Shown piece by piece: positions 35,102-46,934 of a stretch of 64,000 nucleotides of DNA. A model generated the notes under the pieces. That model had not been told where the DNA came from, made no database searches, and saw only the letters and a program-made list of their open reading frames with translations. A program made the position numbers and the translations under genes. Source of the DNA: an uncultured Deefgea sp. (GTDB lineage: Bacteria > Pseudomonadota > Gammaproteobacteria > Burkholderiales > Chitinibacteraceae); NCBI RefSeq assembly GCF_947072475.1, contig NZ_CAMTIA010000009.1, forward strand, positions 1-64,000, given 5' to 3'. Within the stretch, counting starts at the first letter, position 1; each line of letters opens with the position of its first letter.

Positions 35102-36562
35102 TTAGTATGGTAGCGAAGTGAATGATTGTGACACCGCATCAGAAAGTAAGTTCATCAGGCCGTCAGGCATAAACCCTAGCACGAGAAGTAACAAACAATT
35201 GATCGACAATACGAGCTTGGCATCATTCCCAGCAATCAGTGGCGATTGATCAACAGCATCATCAAAGTACATCACTTTAACAATTCGCAGATAATAAAAC
35301 GCACCAATCAGAGAAAACACTACGGCAATCACAGCCAGCGGAACCAAGCCCATATCCACAACAACTTTCAAGATGGCTAACTTAGCAAAAAAGCCCAAGA
35401 AAATCGGAATACCCGCCATAGAGAACATGGTAAACAACATCATTGCAGCAAACCACGGACTACGCTGGTTTAGGCCCTTCAAATCTTCAATCTGATCGGC
35501 TTCAAACCCTTGCCGAGACAGCAACATAACGACACCAAATGCGGCAGCACTCATTAATATATAAGAAACGACATAGAAAAATGACGCTGAATAACCGGCC
35601 GGACTGGCCACCAATAGACCCAACAAGACAAAGCCCATATGTGAAATGGTCGAATAGCCAAGCATCCGTTTAATATTGGTTTGAGAGATGGCCGTAATAT
35701 TACCTAAGCCCATCGACAATACCGCCAACACCATCAACATACCACGCCAATCCGGCGCAAAGCCCTCTAAAGCCTGCGCTAAAATACGCAGAGAAAACAC
35801 AAACACTGCGGCTTTAGGTGCCGATGCAATCAGTTGAGTAATCGGCGTTGGTGCTCCTTGATAAACATCAGGAACCCACATATGAAATGGCACCGCACCA
35901 AACTTAAATCCTAAGCCGGTAACAATGAATACAATGGCAAATACCGCTAATAAATTATTCGCCTGCCCCGTTTGAATTGCATGCGACACGGCAAAAATAT
36001 CCAAAGAGCCCGTAGAGCCATACAACATCGACACACCATACAACAGCATGCCTGAAGCCAAAGCCCCCAAAACGAAGTACTTCATCGCGGCTTCTGTCGA
36101 GGCAAATGACTCACGATTTAAAGCCACCAAGGCATACACCGACAAAGACATTAATTCTAGGCCTACATACAACGCCAAGAAATTAACCGATGACGCCATC
36201 ACCATCATTCCCAATAATGAGAACAAGGTGAGGGTAAATAATTCACCACGAAACAAGCCACGCGCCATTGCATAGCTACGACCGTAGATTAGCACTAAAG
36301 CCACACCGACAATCATTGCCAATTTTGCAAAATCTGCGATTGGATCAACTAAGTACAAGCCATTAAATGCGAGACGCGCTTGCGGCTCATGCCCCATTAA
36401 CACTAAAGCAAAAGTGATTGCCAAAGTCGCCAAGGTCATTACATAAGTCAGATGCCGTTTGGCATCACTAATAAAAAGGTCAAGCAAAAGAATGGCGCAA
36501 GTTGCACACAGAAGGAAAATTTCTGGTGCCGCCACCCATGCATTAAGACTGGTCCAGGTCAT
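35102..36562 (-). CDS. nuoN: NADH-quinone oxidoreductase subunit N
   Basis: A 486-residue antiporter-like membrane subunit of Complex I with about 14 helices. The conserved segments VGLELMSLSVYAL (Glu in helix 5) and FKFGAVPFHMWVPDVYQGAPTP (Lys-containing broken helix region) are present. It is one of three proton-pumping modules in the membrane arm. It is the last canonical nuo gene, 28 bases after nuoM. Confidence 0.97.
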   Translation of the reverse strand: MTWTSLNAWVAAPEIFLLCATCAILLLDLFISDAKRHLTYVMTLATLAITFALVLMGHEPQARLAFNGLYLVDPIADFAKLAMIVGVALVLIYGRSYAMARGLFRGELFTLTLFSLLGMMVMASSVNFLALYVGLELMSLSVYALVALNRESFASTEAAMKYFVLGALASGMLLYGVSMLYGSTGSLDIFAVSHAIQTGQANNLLAVFAIVFIVTGLGFKFGAVPFHMWVPDVYQGAPTPITQLIASAPKAAVFVFSLRILAQALEGFAPDWRGMLMVLAVLSMGLGNITAISQTNIKRMLGYSTISHMGFVLLGLLVASPAGYSASFFYVVSYILMSAAAFGVVMLLSRQGFEADQIEDLKGLNQRSPWFAAMMLFTMFSMAGIPIFLGFFAKLAILKVVVDMGLVPLAVIAVVFSLIGAFYYLRIVKVMYFDDAVDQSPLIAGNDAKLVLSINCLLLLVLGFMPDGLMNLLSDAVSQSFTSLPY

Positions 36563-36590
36563 GGTTCTAGCCTATTTCTTATAATAAGGA

Positions 36591-38096
36591 TTAATTAAGC
36601 TTGGTCTGTGAAGCTTGCCAAATCAGATCATTCACTGACTGGTGCATCACCTCGGTAAACGGCGCAGGATATAAACCCATTCCTAAAACGGCGATGGCTA
36701 ACACCGCTAGAATTAAAAATTCACGTTTATTGACATCCTTAAGCTCAGCTACATTTTGATTTGCAACTTCACCAAACAGAACGCGTTTGTACATCCAAAG
36801 CGTATAAGCAGCACCAAAAATCAAAGTTGTAGCACCAGCAACGGCATACCAGAAATTAACCTGTACCGCGCCCAAGATCACCATAAACTCACCCACAAAT
36901 CCCGAAGTCGCTGGCAAACCTGAATTAGCCATCGCAAACAACATCATGAATGAAGCAAAAATTGGCATTTTGTTAGCTACACCACCGTAATCAGCAATCT
37001 TACGGCTATGAACACGGTCATACATTACGCCAACACAGAAGAACATTGCCGCAGAAATAAAACCGTGAGAAATCATTTGCACTAATGCGCCTTCAACGGC
37101 CCATGAATTCAATTGATTACCGCTAGCACCGCCGAACATAAAGAAGCCCAGCGTAACAAAACCCATGTGTGAGATTGATGAATAAGCAATTAGCTTTTTC
37201 ATGTCTGTTTGAACCAAAGCCACCATACCGATGTAAACAACGGCGATCAATGACAGAGTAACCATGAGCCAGGCATATTCGCGTGAAGCATCGGGCAGAA
37301 TCGGCAATACAAACCGCAAGAAACCGTAAGCACCCAGCTTCAAAGTAATTGCAGCCAACACCATCGAACCACCTGTTGGCGCTTCAACGTGAGCATCTGG
37401 TAACCAGGTATGCACTGGCCACATTGGCACCTTCACCGCAAAGGCAAAAAAGAATGCAATCAACAGCATGGTTTGCGCGCCCATTGTCAACGGCAAGCGT
37501 TGGAATGCAGCAATCTCAAAACTACCGCCACTTTGATAGTACAGATAAACAAACGCTACCAAAGTCAACAAAGAGCCCAGCAAGGTATACAAGAAGAACT
37601 TAACCGATGCATACACACGACGAGCACCACCCCAGACACCAATAATCAAGTACATTGGGATCAGCATGGCCTCAAAGAAGGCGTAAAACAAAATAGCATC
37701 CATGGCCGCAAATGCGCCATTGATTAAGCCAGACATGATCAAAAATGCAGCCATGTATTGCGCTACACGCTTTTGAATCACTTGCCAGCCAGCCAATACC
37801 ACCAATAAAGTGGTAAAACTATTCAAAATCACAAACAGCATAGATAAACCATCTACGCCGAGGTGATAGTTAATATTCAAGCTTTCAACCCACGGCTTCA
37901 TTTCCGTGAATTGCATACCGCCGTGAAACGTATCAAAGCCAGTGTAAAGCGGAATCGTAACCAAAAAAGAAACCAAAGCGCCCATCAGCGCCAGCCAGCG
38001 CGCTGCGGGAGCATTTTTATCGCTACCCGTAGCAAGTACAATCAAACCTGCCACAATGGGCAGCCAGATTGCAAGGCTGAGGAGATTACCCGTCAT
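36591..38096 (-). CDS. nuoM: NADH-quinone oxidoreductase subunit M
   Basis: A 501-residue membrane subunit of Complex I with about 14 helices and the antiporter-family motifs FYAFFEAMLIPMYLIIGVWGG (helix 5 Glu) and KVPMWPVHTWLPDAHVEAPTGGSMVLA. It forms the middle proton channel of the membrane arm. It sits between nuoL and nuoN in the normal order. Confidence 0.98.
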   Translation of the reverse strand: MTGNLLSLAIWLPIVAGLIVLATGSDKNAPAARWLALMGALVSFLVTIPLYTGFDTFHGGMQFTEMKPWVESLNINYHLGVDGLSMLFVILNSFTTLLVVLAGWQVIQKRVAQYMAAFLIMSGLINGAFAAMDAILFYAFFEAMLIPMYLIIGVWGGARRVYASVKFFLYTLLGSLLTLVAFVYLYYQSGGSFEIAAFQRLPLTMGAQTMLLIAFFFAFAVKVPMWPVHTWLPDAHVEAPTGGSMVLAAITLKLGAYGFLRFVLPILPDASREYAWLMVTLSLIAVVYIGMVALVQTDMKKLIAYSSISHMGFVTLGFFMFGGASGNQLNSWAVEGALVQMISHGFISAAMFFCVGVMYDRVHSRKIADYGGVANKMPIFASFMMLFAMANSGLPATSGFVGEFMVILGAVQVNFWYAVAGATTLIFGAAYTLWMYKRVLFGEVANQNVAELKDVNKREFLILAVLAIAVLGMGLYPAPFTEVMHQSVNDLIWQASQTKLN

Positions 38097-38156
38097 ATTT
38101 AACCTACTTGTTATGTATTAAATCTGTCGTCATCAAAAAAAGCGAAGCAACACCAA

Positions 38157-40196
38157 TCACGGCAAAGTGAGTACGCCACCCAACCACCAAGTCATCAGCA
38201 GCAAGGCGCCAATAATCATTGCAAAAGCGTAATGGTAGATGTATCCAGTTTGCAGGCGACGAAGAAGACCCGAGAACACGCCAACAAGCTTTGCAGTCCC
38301 ATTCACCAACAGACCATCAATCAACAATGTATCACCCACTTTCCAAAGCACCGTACCCAGCGCGCGGGCACCCGCAGTAAACACATTGATGTACAAATGA
38401 TCCATGTAATACTTTTCTTCAAGCAGTTTTCTAACGCCAATCGCAGTAAAGAATCGATCACATGCAGCAGGAAGTTGCGGTGCCTTCATATAGAACAACC
38501 ATGCAGTAGCCACACCAGCAAAAGCCAACCAAAATGGCAATGTGACAAACGCATGAGTCGCCATACCCATCGCATCATGCGCATGGTGAACCACCGCCGA
38601 CATTGCTGGGTGCGCTTCAAGATCAACCGTCAACACATCTTTAAAGAAGTCCCCGGCCAACATCGGGCTAATTGCGATATACCCAACAATCACCGAAGGA
38701 ATCGCCAGCAAAATCAATGGCAAAGTAACAACCCATGGCGACTCGTGCGGCTTGTCATTCGGCCCCAAACCGTGGTGATGATCGTGATCATCATTGGCAT
38801 CATGACCATGGTGCGTATCTTTCTTTTGCATCCACTGCTCTTTGCCGTGGAAAACCAAGAAATACATCCGGAAAGAATAAAATGCCGTAACAAATACGCC
38901 AGCAACGACAGCAAAATAAGCAAATCCAGCACCAGGCAATTTAGACGCTTCAACCGCAAGAATAATTGAATCTTTTGAATAGAAACCCGAGAAAAATGGC
39001 GTGCCAATCAAAGCTAATGACCCAATCAACGACGTGATCCACGTAATCGGCATATATTTACGCAAACCACCCATATTGCGGATATTTTGGTCATGGTGCA
39101 TACCCATAATCACCGAACCCGCAGCAAGGAATAGCAAAGCCTTAAAGAATGCGTGCGTCATCAAATGCATCAACGCCACTGAATACGCCGAAACACCCAA
39201 GGCCACCGTCATATAGCCCAGCTGCGACAACGTCGAATACGCTACAACTCGTTTAATATCGTTCTGGATAATCCCGAGGAAACCCATAAATAGCGCGGTT
39301 ATTGCACCAATCACCAATACAAAATTGAGCGCGGTATCAGACATCTCAAACAACGGAGACATCCGTGAAACCATAAAGATACCGGCAGTCACCATTGTTG
39401 CGGCATGGATCAATGCTGAAATTGGTGTTGGGCCTTCCATTGAATCTGGCAACCAAACATGCAAAGGAAATTGCGCTGATTTACCCATCGCACCAATAAA
39501 CAGCAAGATGCAAGTCACCGTCATCAATGACCATGGCGTACCAGCAAACAAGCTAATCGTCGCATCTTTAAGTTCAGGCGCTTTTGCAAACACCTCGGCG
39601 TAATCCAGAGTACCAAAATGAGCCAATACCAAACCGATCCCGAGCAAGAAACCTAAGTCACCTACGCGATTAACCAAAAAGGCTTTCAAGTTTGCAAAGG
39701 TAGCAGTTGGCCGTTTAAACCAAAAACCAATCAACAGGTACGATACTAAACCCACCGCTTCCCAGCCAAAAAACAGCTGCACAAAGTTATTACTCATGAC
39801 GAGCATTAACATTGAGAAAGTAAACAATGAGATGTAACTAAAAAAACGCTGATAACCAGGGTCATCTTTCATGTAACCAATGGTGTAGATATGCACCATC
39901 AGCGAGACAAAAGTGACAACACACATCATCATTGCGGTGAGATTATCAACCAAAAAGCCGATATTCAAATCCACGCCATTGACTGAAAGCCATGTGTAGA
40001 GATTGCCATTAAAAGATTCGCCACCATTGAGCAAATAATTTAAGGTATACGCCGACAAAGCAAACGACGCAGCAACGCCTGCAATCGTTGCAATATGTGC
40101 CGCTCGACGGCCAATCGCCCAGCCAAACAAACCAGCGATTAGCGAGCCCAATAATGGCGCTAGCGGTATAAGCAGATAAATCGATTTCATATCCAT
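38157..40196 (-). CDS. nuoL: NADH-quinone oxidoreductase subunit L
   Basis: A 679-residue distal membrane subunit of Complex I with an antiporter-like core (GWEAVGLVSYLLIGFW, AQFPLHVWLPDSMEGPTPISALIHAATMVTAG) and the C-terminal lateral helix that runs along the arm. Between about residues 460 and 490 it has a loop rich in His and Asp (DTHHGHDANDDHDHHHG) that could bind metal. It follows nuoK by 32 bases. Confidence 0.98.
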   Translation of the reverse strand: MDMKSIYLLIPLAPLLGSLIAGLFGWAIGRRAAHIATIAGVAASFALSAYTLNYLLNGGESFNGNLYTWLSVNGVDLNIGFLVDNLTAMMMCVVTFVSLMVHIYTIGYMKDDPGYQRFFSYISLFTFSMLMLVMSNNFVQLFFGWEAVGLVSYLLIGFWFKRPTATFANLKAFLVNRVGDLGFLLGIGLVLAHFGTLDYAEVFAKAPELKDATISLFAGTPWSLMTVTCILLFIGAMGKSAQFPLHVWLPDSMEGPTPISALIHAATMVTAGIFMVSRMSPLFEMSDTALNFVLVIGAITALFMGFLGIIQNDIKRVVAYSTLSQLGYMTVALGVSAYSVALMHLMTHAFFKALLFLAAGSVIMGMHHDQNIRNMGGLRKYMPITWITSLIGSLALIGTPFFSGFYSKDSIILAVEASKLPGAGFAYFAVVAGVFVTAFYSFRMYFLVFHGKEQWMQKKDTHHGHDANDDHDHHHGLGPNDKPHESPWVVTLPLILLAIPSVIVGYIAISPMLAGDFFKDVLTVDLEAHPAMSAVVHHAHDAMGMATHAFVTLPFWLAFAGVATAWLFYMKAPQLPAACDRFFTAIGVRKLLEEKYYMDHLYINVFTAGARALGTVLWKVGDTLLIDGLLVNGTAKLVGVFSGLLRRLQTGYIYHYAFAMIIGALLLMTWWLGGVLTLP

Positions 40197-40228
40197 TGGT
40201 ATTCTTGTCCGATTCTATGTTGTCCGGT

Positions 40229-40534
40229 TTAACCCTTCAGGCTATCCAAATCTTCGACGTTAATCGACCGTAAATTACGGAAGAGCACCACCAAGATAGC
40301 GAGGCCAATAGCCGATTCGGCTGCAGCAACGGTTAGGATAAAGAAGACGAAAATCTGGCCACCGGTATCGCCCAAAAACTGCGAAAACGCGATGAAATTC
40401 ATATTCACAGACAACAACATCAATTCGATTGCCATTAGCAATACGATTAGATTTTTGCGGTTCATGAAAATGCCAAACACGCTGGTCGCAAACATAATTG
40501 CGCCCAACACAAGGTAATGAGTCAGTGTAAGCAC
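40229..40534 (-). CDS. nuoK: NADH-quinone oxidoreductase subunit K
   Basis: A 101-residue subunit with three helices. The two conserved membrane glutamates of the proton path are in [13 protein letters not shown] and [13 protein letters not shown]. It belongs to the E-channel region of Complex I next to NuoJ and NuoH. Confidence 0.98.
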   Translation of the reverse strand: MLTLTHYLVLGAIMFATSVFGIFMNRKNLIVLLMAIELMLLSVNMNFIAFSQFLGDTGGQIFVFFILTVAAAESAIGLAILVVLFRNLRSINVEDLDSLKG

Positions 40535-40564
40535 ATATCCTCCCTAAACTCTTATCTAGGCCAA

Positions 40565-41200
40565 TTAGGCTGCAGGTTGATCGGTAGACTGGGCATCACT
40601 TGCCGAATCTTTTGGCTCGGACGCCATTTTTACAATCCGTAAGCGATCGTCGCGTTTGACACGAACTTGCTCACCCGGATTGATATACTTGGTATTCTTA
40701 CGCTTGCGTAATGTCAGTGCAATCGCTGCAATCATCCCAACCAACAGCAACACTGCCGACAACTGGAAAGGTAAGAAATACTGGGTGTAAATTAACATCC
40801 CCAAGGTTTCAGCTGAGGCCGTATTAAAACTTGGCTCAAGCAACCGAGACTCATCAATTTGCGCTGCGCGATGCGACAGAATCATCACCATTTCAATCAA
40901 CATAATGATTGCAACGGTGCCTGCCACCGGTAAAAACTTCCAAAAGCTCTTGCGTAACGCTTCGAAGTTAATATCCAGCATCATCACCACAAACAAGAAC
41001 AACACCATTACCGCACCGACATAAATCACAATCAGTGAAACCGCCAAAAACTCAGCTTTAATCAGCATCCACAATACGGCGCTATTAAAGAACGACAATA
41101 CCAAATACAGCACGGCATGCACTGGGTTCTTAGCTGTAATCACACGAAATGCGGCAAAAATCAGCACTGCAGCAAAGATATAAAAAAGCGCTAAAGTCAT
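40565..41200 (-). CDS. nuoJ: NADH-quinone oxidoreductase subunit J
   Basis: A 211-residue membrane subunit with five helices, including the conserved VIYVGAVMVLFLFVVMML segment where the pi-bulge forms near the quinone site. The C-terminal 45 residues are polar and basic then Ser/Asp-rich (EPKDSASDAQSTDQPAA) and probably lie in the cytoplasm. It follows nuoI by nine bases. Confidence 0.97.
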   Translation of the reverse strand: MTLALFYIFAAVLIFAAFRVITAKNPVHAVLYLVLSFFNSAVLWMLIKAEFLAVSLIVIYVGAVMVLFLFVVMMLDINFEALRKSFWKFLPVAGTVAIIMLIEMVMILSHRAAQIDESRLLEPSFNTASAETLGMLIYTQYFLPFQLSAVLLLVGMIAAIALTLRKRKNTKYINPGEQVRVKRDDRLRIVKMASEPKDSASDAQSTDQPAA

Positions 41201-41209
41201 ATTTTATTC

Positions 41210-41701
41210 CTAGCGATACTTAGCATCAGCAGCTTTGCGTTCAGCGATTTCAGCTTCGTATTTATCACCGACTGCCAACAACATTGGCTTGGTGTAATAC
41301 AAATCGCCACGTTTTTCACCGTGATATTCATAAATATGCGTTTCTACAATCGCATCAACCGGACAGGCTTCTTCACAAAAACCGCAAAAAATACATTTAG
41401 TCAGGTCAATATCATAACGGCTGGTACGACGAGTTTTATCGTCCGGACGCGCCTCTGATTCAATCGTAATCGCCATAGCTGGGCAAACCGCTTCACACAA
41501 TTTGCAAGCAATACAACGCTCTTCGCCATTGGCGTAGCGGCGCTGGGCATGTAAACCACGAAAACGCGGGCTATACGGTGTTTTTTCCTCAGGAAATTGC
41601 ACAGTAATCTTGCGCTGGAAAAAGTGACGACCCGTTAATAACAAGCCCTTCACCAATTCAACCAGCAAGAAGGTTTTAAAGAAATATAAAATTTTATCCA
41701 T
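41210..41701 (-). CDS. nuoI: NADH-quinone oxidoreductase subunit I
   Basis: A 163-residue subunit with two 4Fe-4S ferredoxin motifs, [16 protein letters not shown] and [16 protein letters not shown], holding clusters N6a and N6b that pass electrons towards NuoB. An amphipathic N-terminus anchors it at the membrane. It is 18 bases from nuoH. Confidence 0.98.
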   Translation of the reverse strand: MDKILYFFKTFLLVELVKGLLLTGRHFFQRKITVQFPEEKTPYSPRFRGLHAQRRYANGEERCIACKLCEAVCPAMAITIESEARPDDKTRRTSRYDIDLTKCIFCGFCEEACPVDAIVETHIYEYHGEKRGDLYYTKPMLLAVGDKYEAEIAERKAADAKYR

Positions 41702-41719
41702 GGCGTAAGTCCTTTTCCA

Positions 41720-42763
41720 TTACCAGATCGACCAAGGGGTCTGCATCCAAGCACCCACCAAGACAATCCAAACCAAAGTTACTGGAATAAAGATCTTCCA
41801 ACCTAGGCGCATTAATTGATCGTAACGATATCGCGGAAATGTTGCGCGGAACCACAAGAAGCAGAACAGCAAAAATGCAACTTTCAACACCCACCACAGC
41901 GGGCTCGCAGCGCCAAGAACTGGAATTGACGCTGGGAATGGTGATAACCAACCACCCAAGAACATCACCGAAGCCATGGCTGAAATCAAAATCATATTGG
42001 CGTATTCAGCCAAGAAGAACAGCGCAAAACCCATGCCTGAATACTCAACCATGTGTCCAGCAACAATCTCAGATTCACCTTCAGTCACGTCAAATGGTGC
42101 ACGATTAGTTTCAGCAACACCTGCGATGAAATACACCACAAACAGTGGTAACAGCGGGATCAAATTCCACGATAAGAGCGAGCCACCGGCCATACCCTGA
42201 CCTTGCTGCTCAACAATCGCGGTGAGGTTCAAACTACCTGAAACCATAATCACGCCAACCAGCGCAAAACCCATTGCCAACTCGTAAGAGATTACTTGAG
42301 CAGCTGCACGCATACCGCCCAAGAAAGCATATTTCGAATTAGACGCCCATCCTGCCAAGATCACACCGTAAACACCCATTGAAGTAATGGCCATCACGTA
42401 GAGCAAACCTACATTCACATCGGCCAATACATACCCAGGGTAAAACGGCACAACCGCCCATGCGCCTAGCGCAGGAACCAATACCATGATGGGAGCTAAA
42501 AAGAACAGCTTCTTATCAGCAGCGCTAGGTGCAATAATTTCTTTTAACAACAGCTTTACGCCATCAGCAACCGGTTGTAGCAGACCGAAAGGACCAACCC
42601 GATTAGGGCCAATCCGGATTTGCATAAAACCGATCACTTTACGTTCTGCCAGCGTTAAATAAGCCACGGCCCCCATAATCGGCGCCACAATCAAAACAAT
42701 CTTGAGTAGCGTCCAAACGACAAAAGCGATGTCATAACCCAAATAACTTTGTAGAAATTCCAT
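41720..42763 (-). CDS. nuoH: NADH-quinone oxidoreductase subunit H
   Basis: A 347-residue membrane subunit with eight helices. It has the conserved [37 protein letters not shown] region and the [31 protein letters not shown] acidic loop that forms the quinone chamber and joins it to the proton channels. It is 10 bases after nuoG. Confidence 0.98.
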   Translation of the reverse strand: MEFLQSYLGYDIAFVVWTLLKIVLIVAPIMGAVAYLTLAERKVIGFMQIRIGPNRVGPFGLLQPVADGVKLLLKEIIAPSAADKKLFFLAPIMVLVPALGAWAVVPFYPGYVLADVNVGLLYVMAITSMGVYGVILAGWASNSKYAFLGGMRAAAQVISYELAMGFALVGVIMVSGSLNLTAIVEQQGQGMAGGSLLSWNLIPLLPLFVVYFIAGVAETNRAPFDVTEGESEIVAGHMVEYSGMGFALFFLAEYANMILISAMASVMFLGGWLSPFPASIPVLGAASPLWWVLKVAFLLFCFLWFRATFPRYRYDQLMRLGWKIFIPVTLVWIVLVGAWMQTPWSIW

Positions 42764-42773
42764 GTTCTGCCCC

Positions 42774-45098
42774 TTAAGCCTTCAGCACTTCAACAGCGCC
42801 AACCATATCACCCAAATTACGAGTCAATGGATGCGAAGCAGCAACGCGAATTACATCGTCAAGTAAGCCATCATCGAGCGCCACCAATAATGTGGCACTA
42901 CCCTGCTCTTGCTGAACAATGGCTTGACCATCAACCACCAAGCCCAATTTAGCCAGTGTCGCCGTATTTGCACGTAAAGTGCTGGCGAGCAAAGCATCTT
43001 GAGTGGCTTGTAAACTTGGTGAACGACGAACCATAGCGTCAACCTGATACAAAGGCACTTCACCGAAGCGAACTAAACCCTGTGCAGCTTGTGCACGCAC
43101 AGCGTGCGTACTTACTACGGCATTACTTAAGCGCGGCGCAATTTCACCAGCTAGCGCTTCATCGCGAATTTCTTCTGATGAGTTGTATTCAAAACCAGAG
43201 AATCCAAATAGATTGCCGAGTACTCGGAATACTTTCCACGCTGGACGCGTCTCGCCCAATGGTCGAACTACACCATTAAAGCTTTGCGCTTTACCTTCCA
43301 TATTCACGAACGTACCTGATGTTTCGCTAAATGGAGAGATCGGTAAAATCACATCGGCATAGTCCATGGCGCAGCTTTGGAACGGTGACATCACCACCAC
43401 CATCTCTGCATTTTTTGCTGCGGCCATAGCATGAGCACCGTTGTGTGCATCATATTCAGGCTCAACACCTAAAAATACGTACGCTTTTTTAGCGTCTGCC
43501 AATGACCCTGCACCAAACACATCCCCACCGAGATCCGCGCCAACTAATTGCGCACCAACACTATTGGCGGCCATGGCTGGCACACCCAATGTCGCGCCGG
43601 TTAGCACGGCTAGCGCAGTTGCAGCGGCGTAAATTTCAGCATAACGCGCATTAGTTTGGGCCACATTACCCAATAAAATGGCGGTTTTGGCTTTGCCATC
43701 AAAACTCAAAGCAATCGCACGTGCGGCATCAGAAACCAACACATTCGATAAATCAACGCCATTGGGTACTGGTACTGATTTCAACTCAACAAATGCTTGA
43801 ATAACTTGTAATAAGCCTTCCACCAGCTGGTCCGGACGCACGACAACTTCGCCAACCAGTTTGGTCAACATTTCATCTGAATGCGCATTGACAGCGGATA
43901 GCTGCAAGCCTTTTTTCACCGATTGACGTAAACGCTGCGCCAATAATGGCTGCTCTTTACGCAATGTGGAGCCCACCAACAAAACAGCTTCATTTTGTGA
44001 CAGCTCAAGCAATGACTGCCCTAACCATTGAGCGCCTTGCGTTTTTAGCGAAAAATCAGCACTACGAGCCAATGCCTGCACCGACTCCACACCCAAACCG
44101 GCCATCACTTTACGTAAAGCAAATAACTCTTCAACCGTTGAGTTTGGCGATGCAACAGCAGCAACACTGTTTTTGCCATGTTCAGCAATCACTTGCTTTA
44201 AACCATTAGCAACATATTCAAGTGCCGTTTGCCAATCGGTTTCTTGCCAAACACCGCCTTGCTTGAGCATCGGCTTAGTCAGGCGCTCTTCCGAATTCAA
44301 CGCTTCGTACGAATAACGATCGCGATCCGATAACCAGCATTCATTGATTGCTTCGTTTTCTAGCGGCAATACACGCATTACTTTATTGTTCTTAACTTGT
44401 ACAACCAAGTTAGAACCCAAGCCATCGTGTGCACTCACCGATTTACGGCGAGATAATTCCCACGTGCGCGCGGTGTAACGGAATGGCTTGCTGGTTAAAG
44501 CGCCAACCGGACACAAATCGATCACGTTACCAGAAATCTCTGAATTCACCGTTTTGCCAATAAATGGCATTACTTCGGTAAACTCTCCGCGATTGGCCAT
44601 GCCTAATTCTTGGAAACCGGCGATTTCTTCAGTAAAGCGAACGCAACGGCTGCAATGAATACAGCGCGTCATATCCGTTGAAATCAAAGGTCCAAGATCT
44701 TTATTGGCAACAACACGCTTTTCTTCTGCGTATTCAGAGCCAGTTTGGCCATAGCCAACAGCCAGATCTTGCAAAGAGCATTCACCGCCTTGATCACAAA
44801 TTGGACAATCCAATGGGTGATTAATCAGCAAAAATTCCATTACCCCTTTCTGTGCGGTAACCGCTTGATCAGAATGGGTCCAAACTTTCATGCCATCAGT
44901 AACAGGTGTTGCACAGGCCGGCAAAGGCTTGGGTGCTTTTTCAACCTGAACTAGACACATACGGCAGCTTGCGGCAATTGAGAGTTTCTTGTGATAGCAA
45001 AAATGTGGGATGTGCACACCAATTGAATTGGCTGCGTCCATCACAGTGCTACCACCAGGGACTGTCAATTTTTTACCGTCGATTTCGATTTCCAACAT
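42774..45098 (-). CDS. nuoG: NADH-quinone oxidoreductase subunit G
   Basis: A 774-residue peripheral-arm subunit. The N-terminus has the 2Fe-2S motif ([33 protein letters not shown]), the His-ligated cluster region ([20 protein letters not shown]) and a 4Fe-4S motif ([14 protein letters not shown]...CPVGAL). The rest is a molybdopterin oxidoreductase-like fold that keeps no activity in Complex I. It starts 61 bases after nuoF. Confidence 0.97.
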   Translation of the reverse strand: MLEIEIDGKKLTVPGGSTVMDAANSIGVHIPHFCYHKKLSIAASCRMCLVQVEKAPKPLPACATPVTDGMKVWTHSDQAVTAQKGVMEFLLINHPLDCPICDQGGECSLQDLAVGYGQTGSEYAEEKRVVANKDLGPLISTDMTRCIHCSRCVRFTEEIAGFQELGMANRGEFTEVMPFIGKTVNSEISGNVIDLCPVGALTSKPFRYTARTWELSRRKSVSAHDGLGSNLVVQVKNNKVMRVLPLENEAINECWLSDRDRYSYEALNSEERLTKPMLKQGGVWQETDWQTALEYVANGLKQVIAEHGKNSVAAVASPNSTVEELFALRKVMAGLGVESVQALARSADFSLKTQGAQWLGQSLLELSQNEAVLLVGSTLRKEQPLLAQRLRQSVKKGLQLSAVNAHSDEMLTKLVGEVVVRPDQLVEGLLQVIQAFVELKSVPVPNGVDLSNVLVSDAARAIALSFDGKAKTAILLGNVAQTNARYAEIYAAATALAVLTGATLGVPAMAANSVGAQLVGADLGGDVFGAGSLADAKKAYVFLGVEPEYDAHNGAHAMAAAKNAEMVVVMSPFQSCAMDYADVILPISPFSETSGTFVNMEGKAQSFNGVVRPLGETRPAWKVFRVLGNLFGFSGFEYNSSEEIRDEALAGEIAPRLSNAVVSTHAVRAQAAQGLVRFGEVPLYQVDAMVRRSPSLQATQDALLASTLRANTATLAKLGLVVDGQAIVQQEQGSATLLVALDDGLLDDVIRVAASHPLTRNLGDMVGAVEVLKA

Positions 45099-45159
45099 GC
45101 TCGACTCGATTCAAAGGCAATAATTCAAAAGAAAACTCGACTAATTTCAGACGACCCAA

Positions 45160-46446
45160 TTACAAAGGCTTGGATGACTGAGATTGATTAATCAAATCCT
45201 CGAATTCATGGCGGAAGTGTTTCAACATTCCACGCACAGGGAAAACTGCAGCATCACCTAACGCACAAATTGTGCGGCCAGCGATGTTATCACCAACACG
45301 CGATAGCAAATCGAGGTCTTCCATACGACCTTCGCCATGCGCGATACGATGCACCACACGATACAACCAACCAGTACCTTCACGGCAAGGCGTACATTGA
45401 CCACATGATTCTTCGTGATAGAAATACGACAATCGCTCTAATGCGCTCACCATACTGACTGTTTCGTCCATCACGATCACAGCACCAGAACCCAACATTG
45501 AGCCTGCTTTAGCAATAGAATCGTAATCCATGGTGCATTGCATCATGATGTCAGCAGGCAATACCGGTGCCGATGAGCCACCAGGAATCACCGCTTTCAA
45601 TTTCTTGCCGTCACGCATACCACCGCACATTTCTAATAATTCAGAAAATGGCGTTCCGAGTGGAATCTCATAATTACCCGGACGATTAACATGACCAGAA
45701 ACCGAGAATAATTTAGTGCCACCGTTATTCGGTTTACCTAGCTCAAGGAACTTCTGGCCGCCTTCGCGGATAATGTATGGTACTGAGGCGAACGTTTCGG
45801 TGTTATTAATCGTTGTTGGCTTGCCGTATAAACCATAAGAGGCAGGAAACGGCGGCTTAAAGCGCGGCTGTCCTTTTTTGCCTTCCAATGACTCAAGCAA
45901 AGCAGTTTCTTCACCACAGATATAGGCGCCATAACCATGATGCGCATGTAGCTGGAAACAGAAATCAGAGCCCAAAATATTGTCGCCTAAAAAGCCTGCG
46001 GCACGCGCTTGCTCAAGGGCGATTTCAAAACGCTCATAGGCTTCAAAGATTTCACCATGGATATAGTTATACCCAACAGAAATACCCATAGCGTAAGCAC
46101 CAATAATCATGCCTTCAATCAAAGCATGTGGGTTATACACTTGAATATCGAGATCTTTAAAGGTACCAGGCTCACCTTCATCGGTATTGCATACCAAATA
46201 TTTTTGACCTGGAAAACTGCGCGGCATGAAAGACCACTTCAGCCCCGTAGGGAAACCTGCGCCGCCACGGCCGCGCAAACCTGAAGTTTTCATCTCAGCA
46301 ATGATTTCATCTTGAGTGATTTTGTCATTAATGATTTTTTTCAACGCCGCATAGCCGCCACGCTTAACGTATTCGTCAAGGTGCCAGCAATTTGGATCTT
46401 CAAATTCGACGCCCTCGAACACGACGCCTTTTACATAGACGGTCAT
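45160..46446 (-). CDS. nuoF: NADH-quinone oxidoreductase subunit F
   Basis: A 428-residue subunit where NADH is oxidised. It has the glycine-rich nucleotide/FMN site ([31 protein letters not shown]), the [16 protein letters not shown] segment and the N3 4Fe-4S motif [15 protein letters not shown]. Start and stop of nuoE and nuoF overlap by one base. Confidence 0.98.
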   Translation of the reverse strand: MTVYVKGVVFEGVEFEDPNCWHLDEYVKRGGYAALKKIINDKITQDEIIAEMKTSGLRGRGGAGFPTGLKWSFMPRSFPGQKYLVCNTDEGEPGTFKDLDIQVYNPHALIEGMIIGAYAMGISVGYNYIHGEIFEAYERFEIALEQARAAGFLGDNILGSDFCFQLHAHHGYGAYICGEETALLESLEGKKGQPRFKPPFPASYGLYGKPTTINNTETFASVPYIIREGGQKFLELGKPNNGGTKLFSVSGHVNRPGNYEIPLGTPFSELLEMCGGMRDGKKLKAVIPGGSSAPVLPADIMMQCTMDYDSIAKAGSMLGSGAVIVMDETVSMVSALERLSYFYHEESCGQCTPCREGTGWLYRVVHRIAHGEGRMEDLDLLSRVGDNIAGRTICALGDAAVFPVRGMLKHFRHEFEDLINQSQSSKPL

Positions 46447-46934
46447 TATTCGAGCTCCGCCAGTTTTTTATCAATGGCTTCTGGCGTCATGTGATTACAC
46501 ATGCTGTGGTTATTCACCAGCATTACAGGTGCATAACCACAGGCGCCCATGCATTCACCTTCTTTCAAAGTGAATTTTCCATCGGCAGTTGTTTCGTTAA
46601 AGCCAATACCCAGCTTTTGCTTCAAATAATTAGCCGTGGTATAGCCCCCCGACAAAGCACAGGGCAGATTAGTACAAACCGTAAGCTTGTACTTACCAAC
46701 CGGCTTCATGTCGTACATATTATAAAAAGTCGCGACTTCATAAGCAGCGAGCGGTGCAATATTTAAATATATCGCAATCGCTTCAACCAACTCATTAGAT
46801 AAAGAGCGCTTTTCAACTTGAGCAATTCGCAAAGCCCCCATCACCGCAGAGCGAGATTGTTCTGCTGGATATTTGGCTACTTCACGATCAATTTGCTCAA
46901 TTGAATCTACTGACAGAAGATTGTGTAAAGACAT
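46446..46934 (-). CDS. nuoE: NADH-quinone oxidoreductase subunit E
   Basis: A 162-residue thioredoxin-fold subunit with the N1a 2Fe-2S ligands in [10 protein letters not shown] and [11 protein letters not shown]. It works with NuoF and NuoG in the NADH dehydrogenase module. It overlaps nuoD and nuoF by one base each. Confidence 0.98.
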   Translation of the reverse strand: MSLHNLLSVDSIEQIDREVAKYPAEQSRSAVMGALRIAQVEKRSLSNELVEAIAIYLNIAPLAAYEVATFYNMYDMKPVGKYKLTVCTNLPCALSGGYTTANYLKQKLGIGFNETTADGKFTLKEGECMGACGYAPVMLVNNHSMCNHMTPEAIDKKLAELE

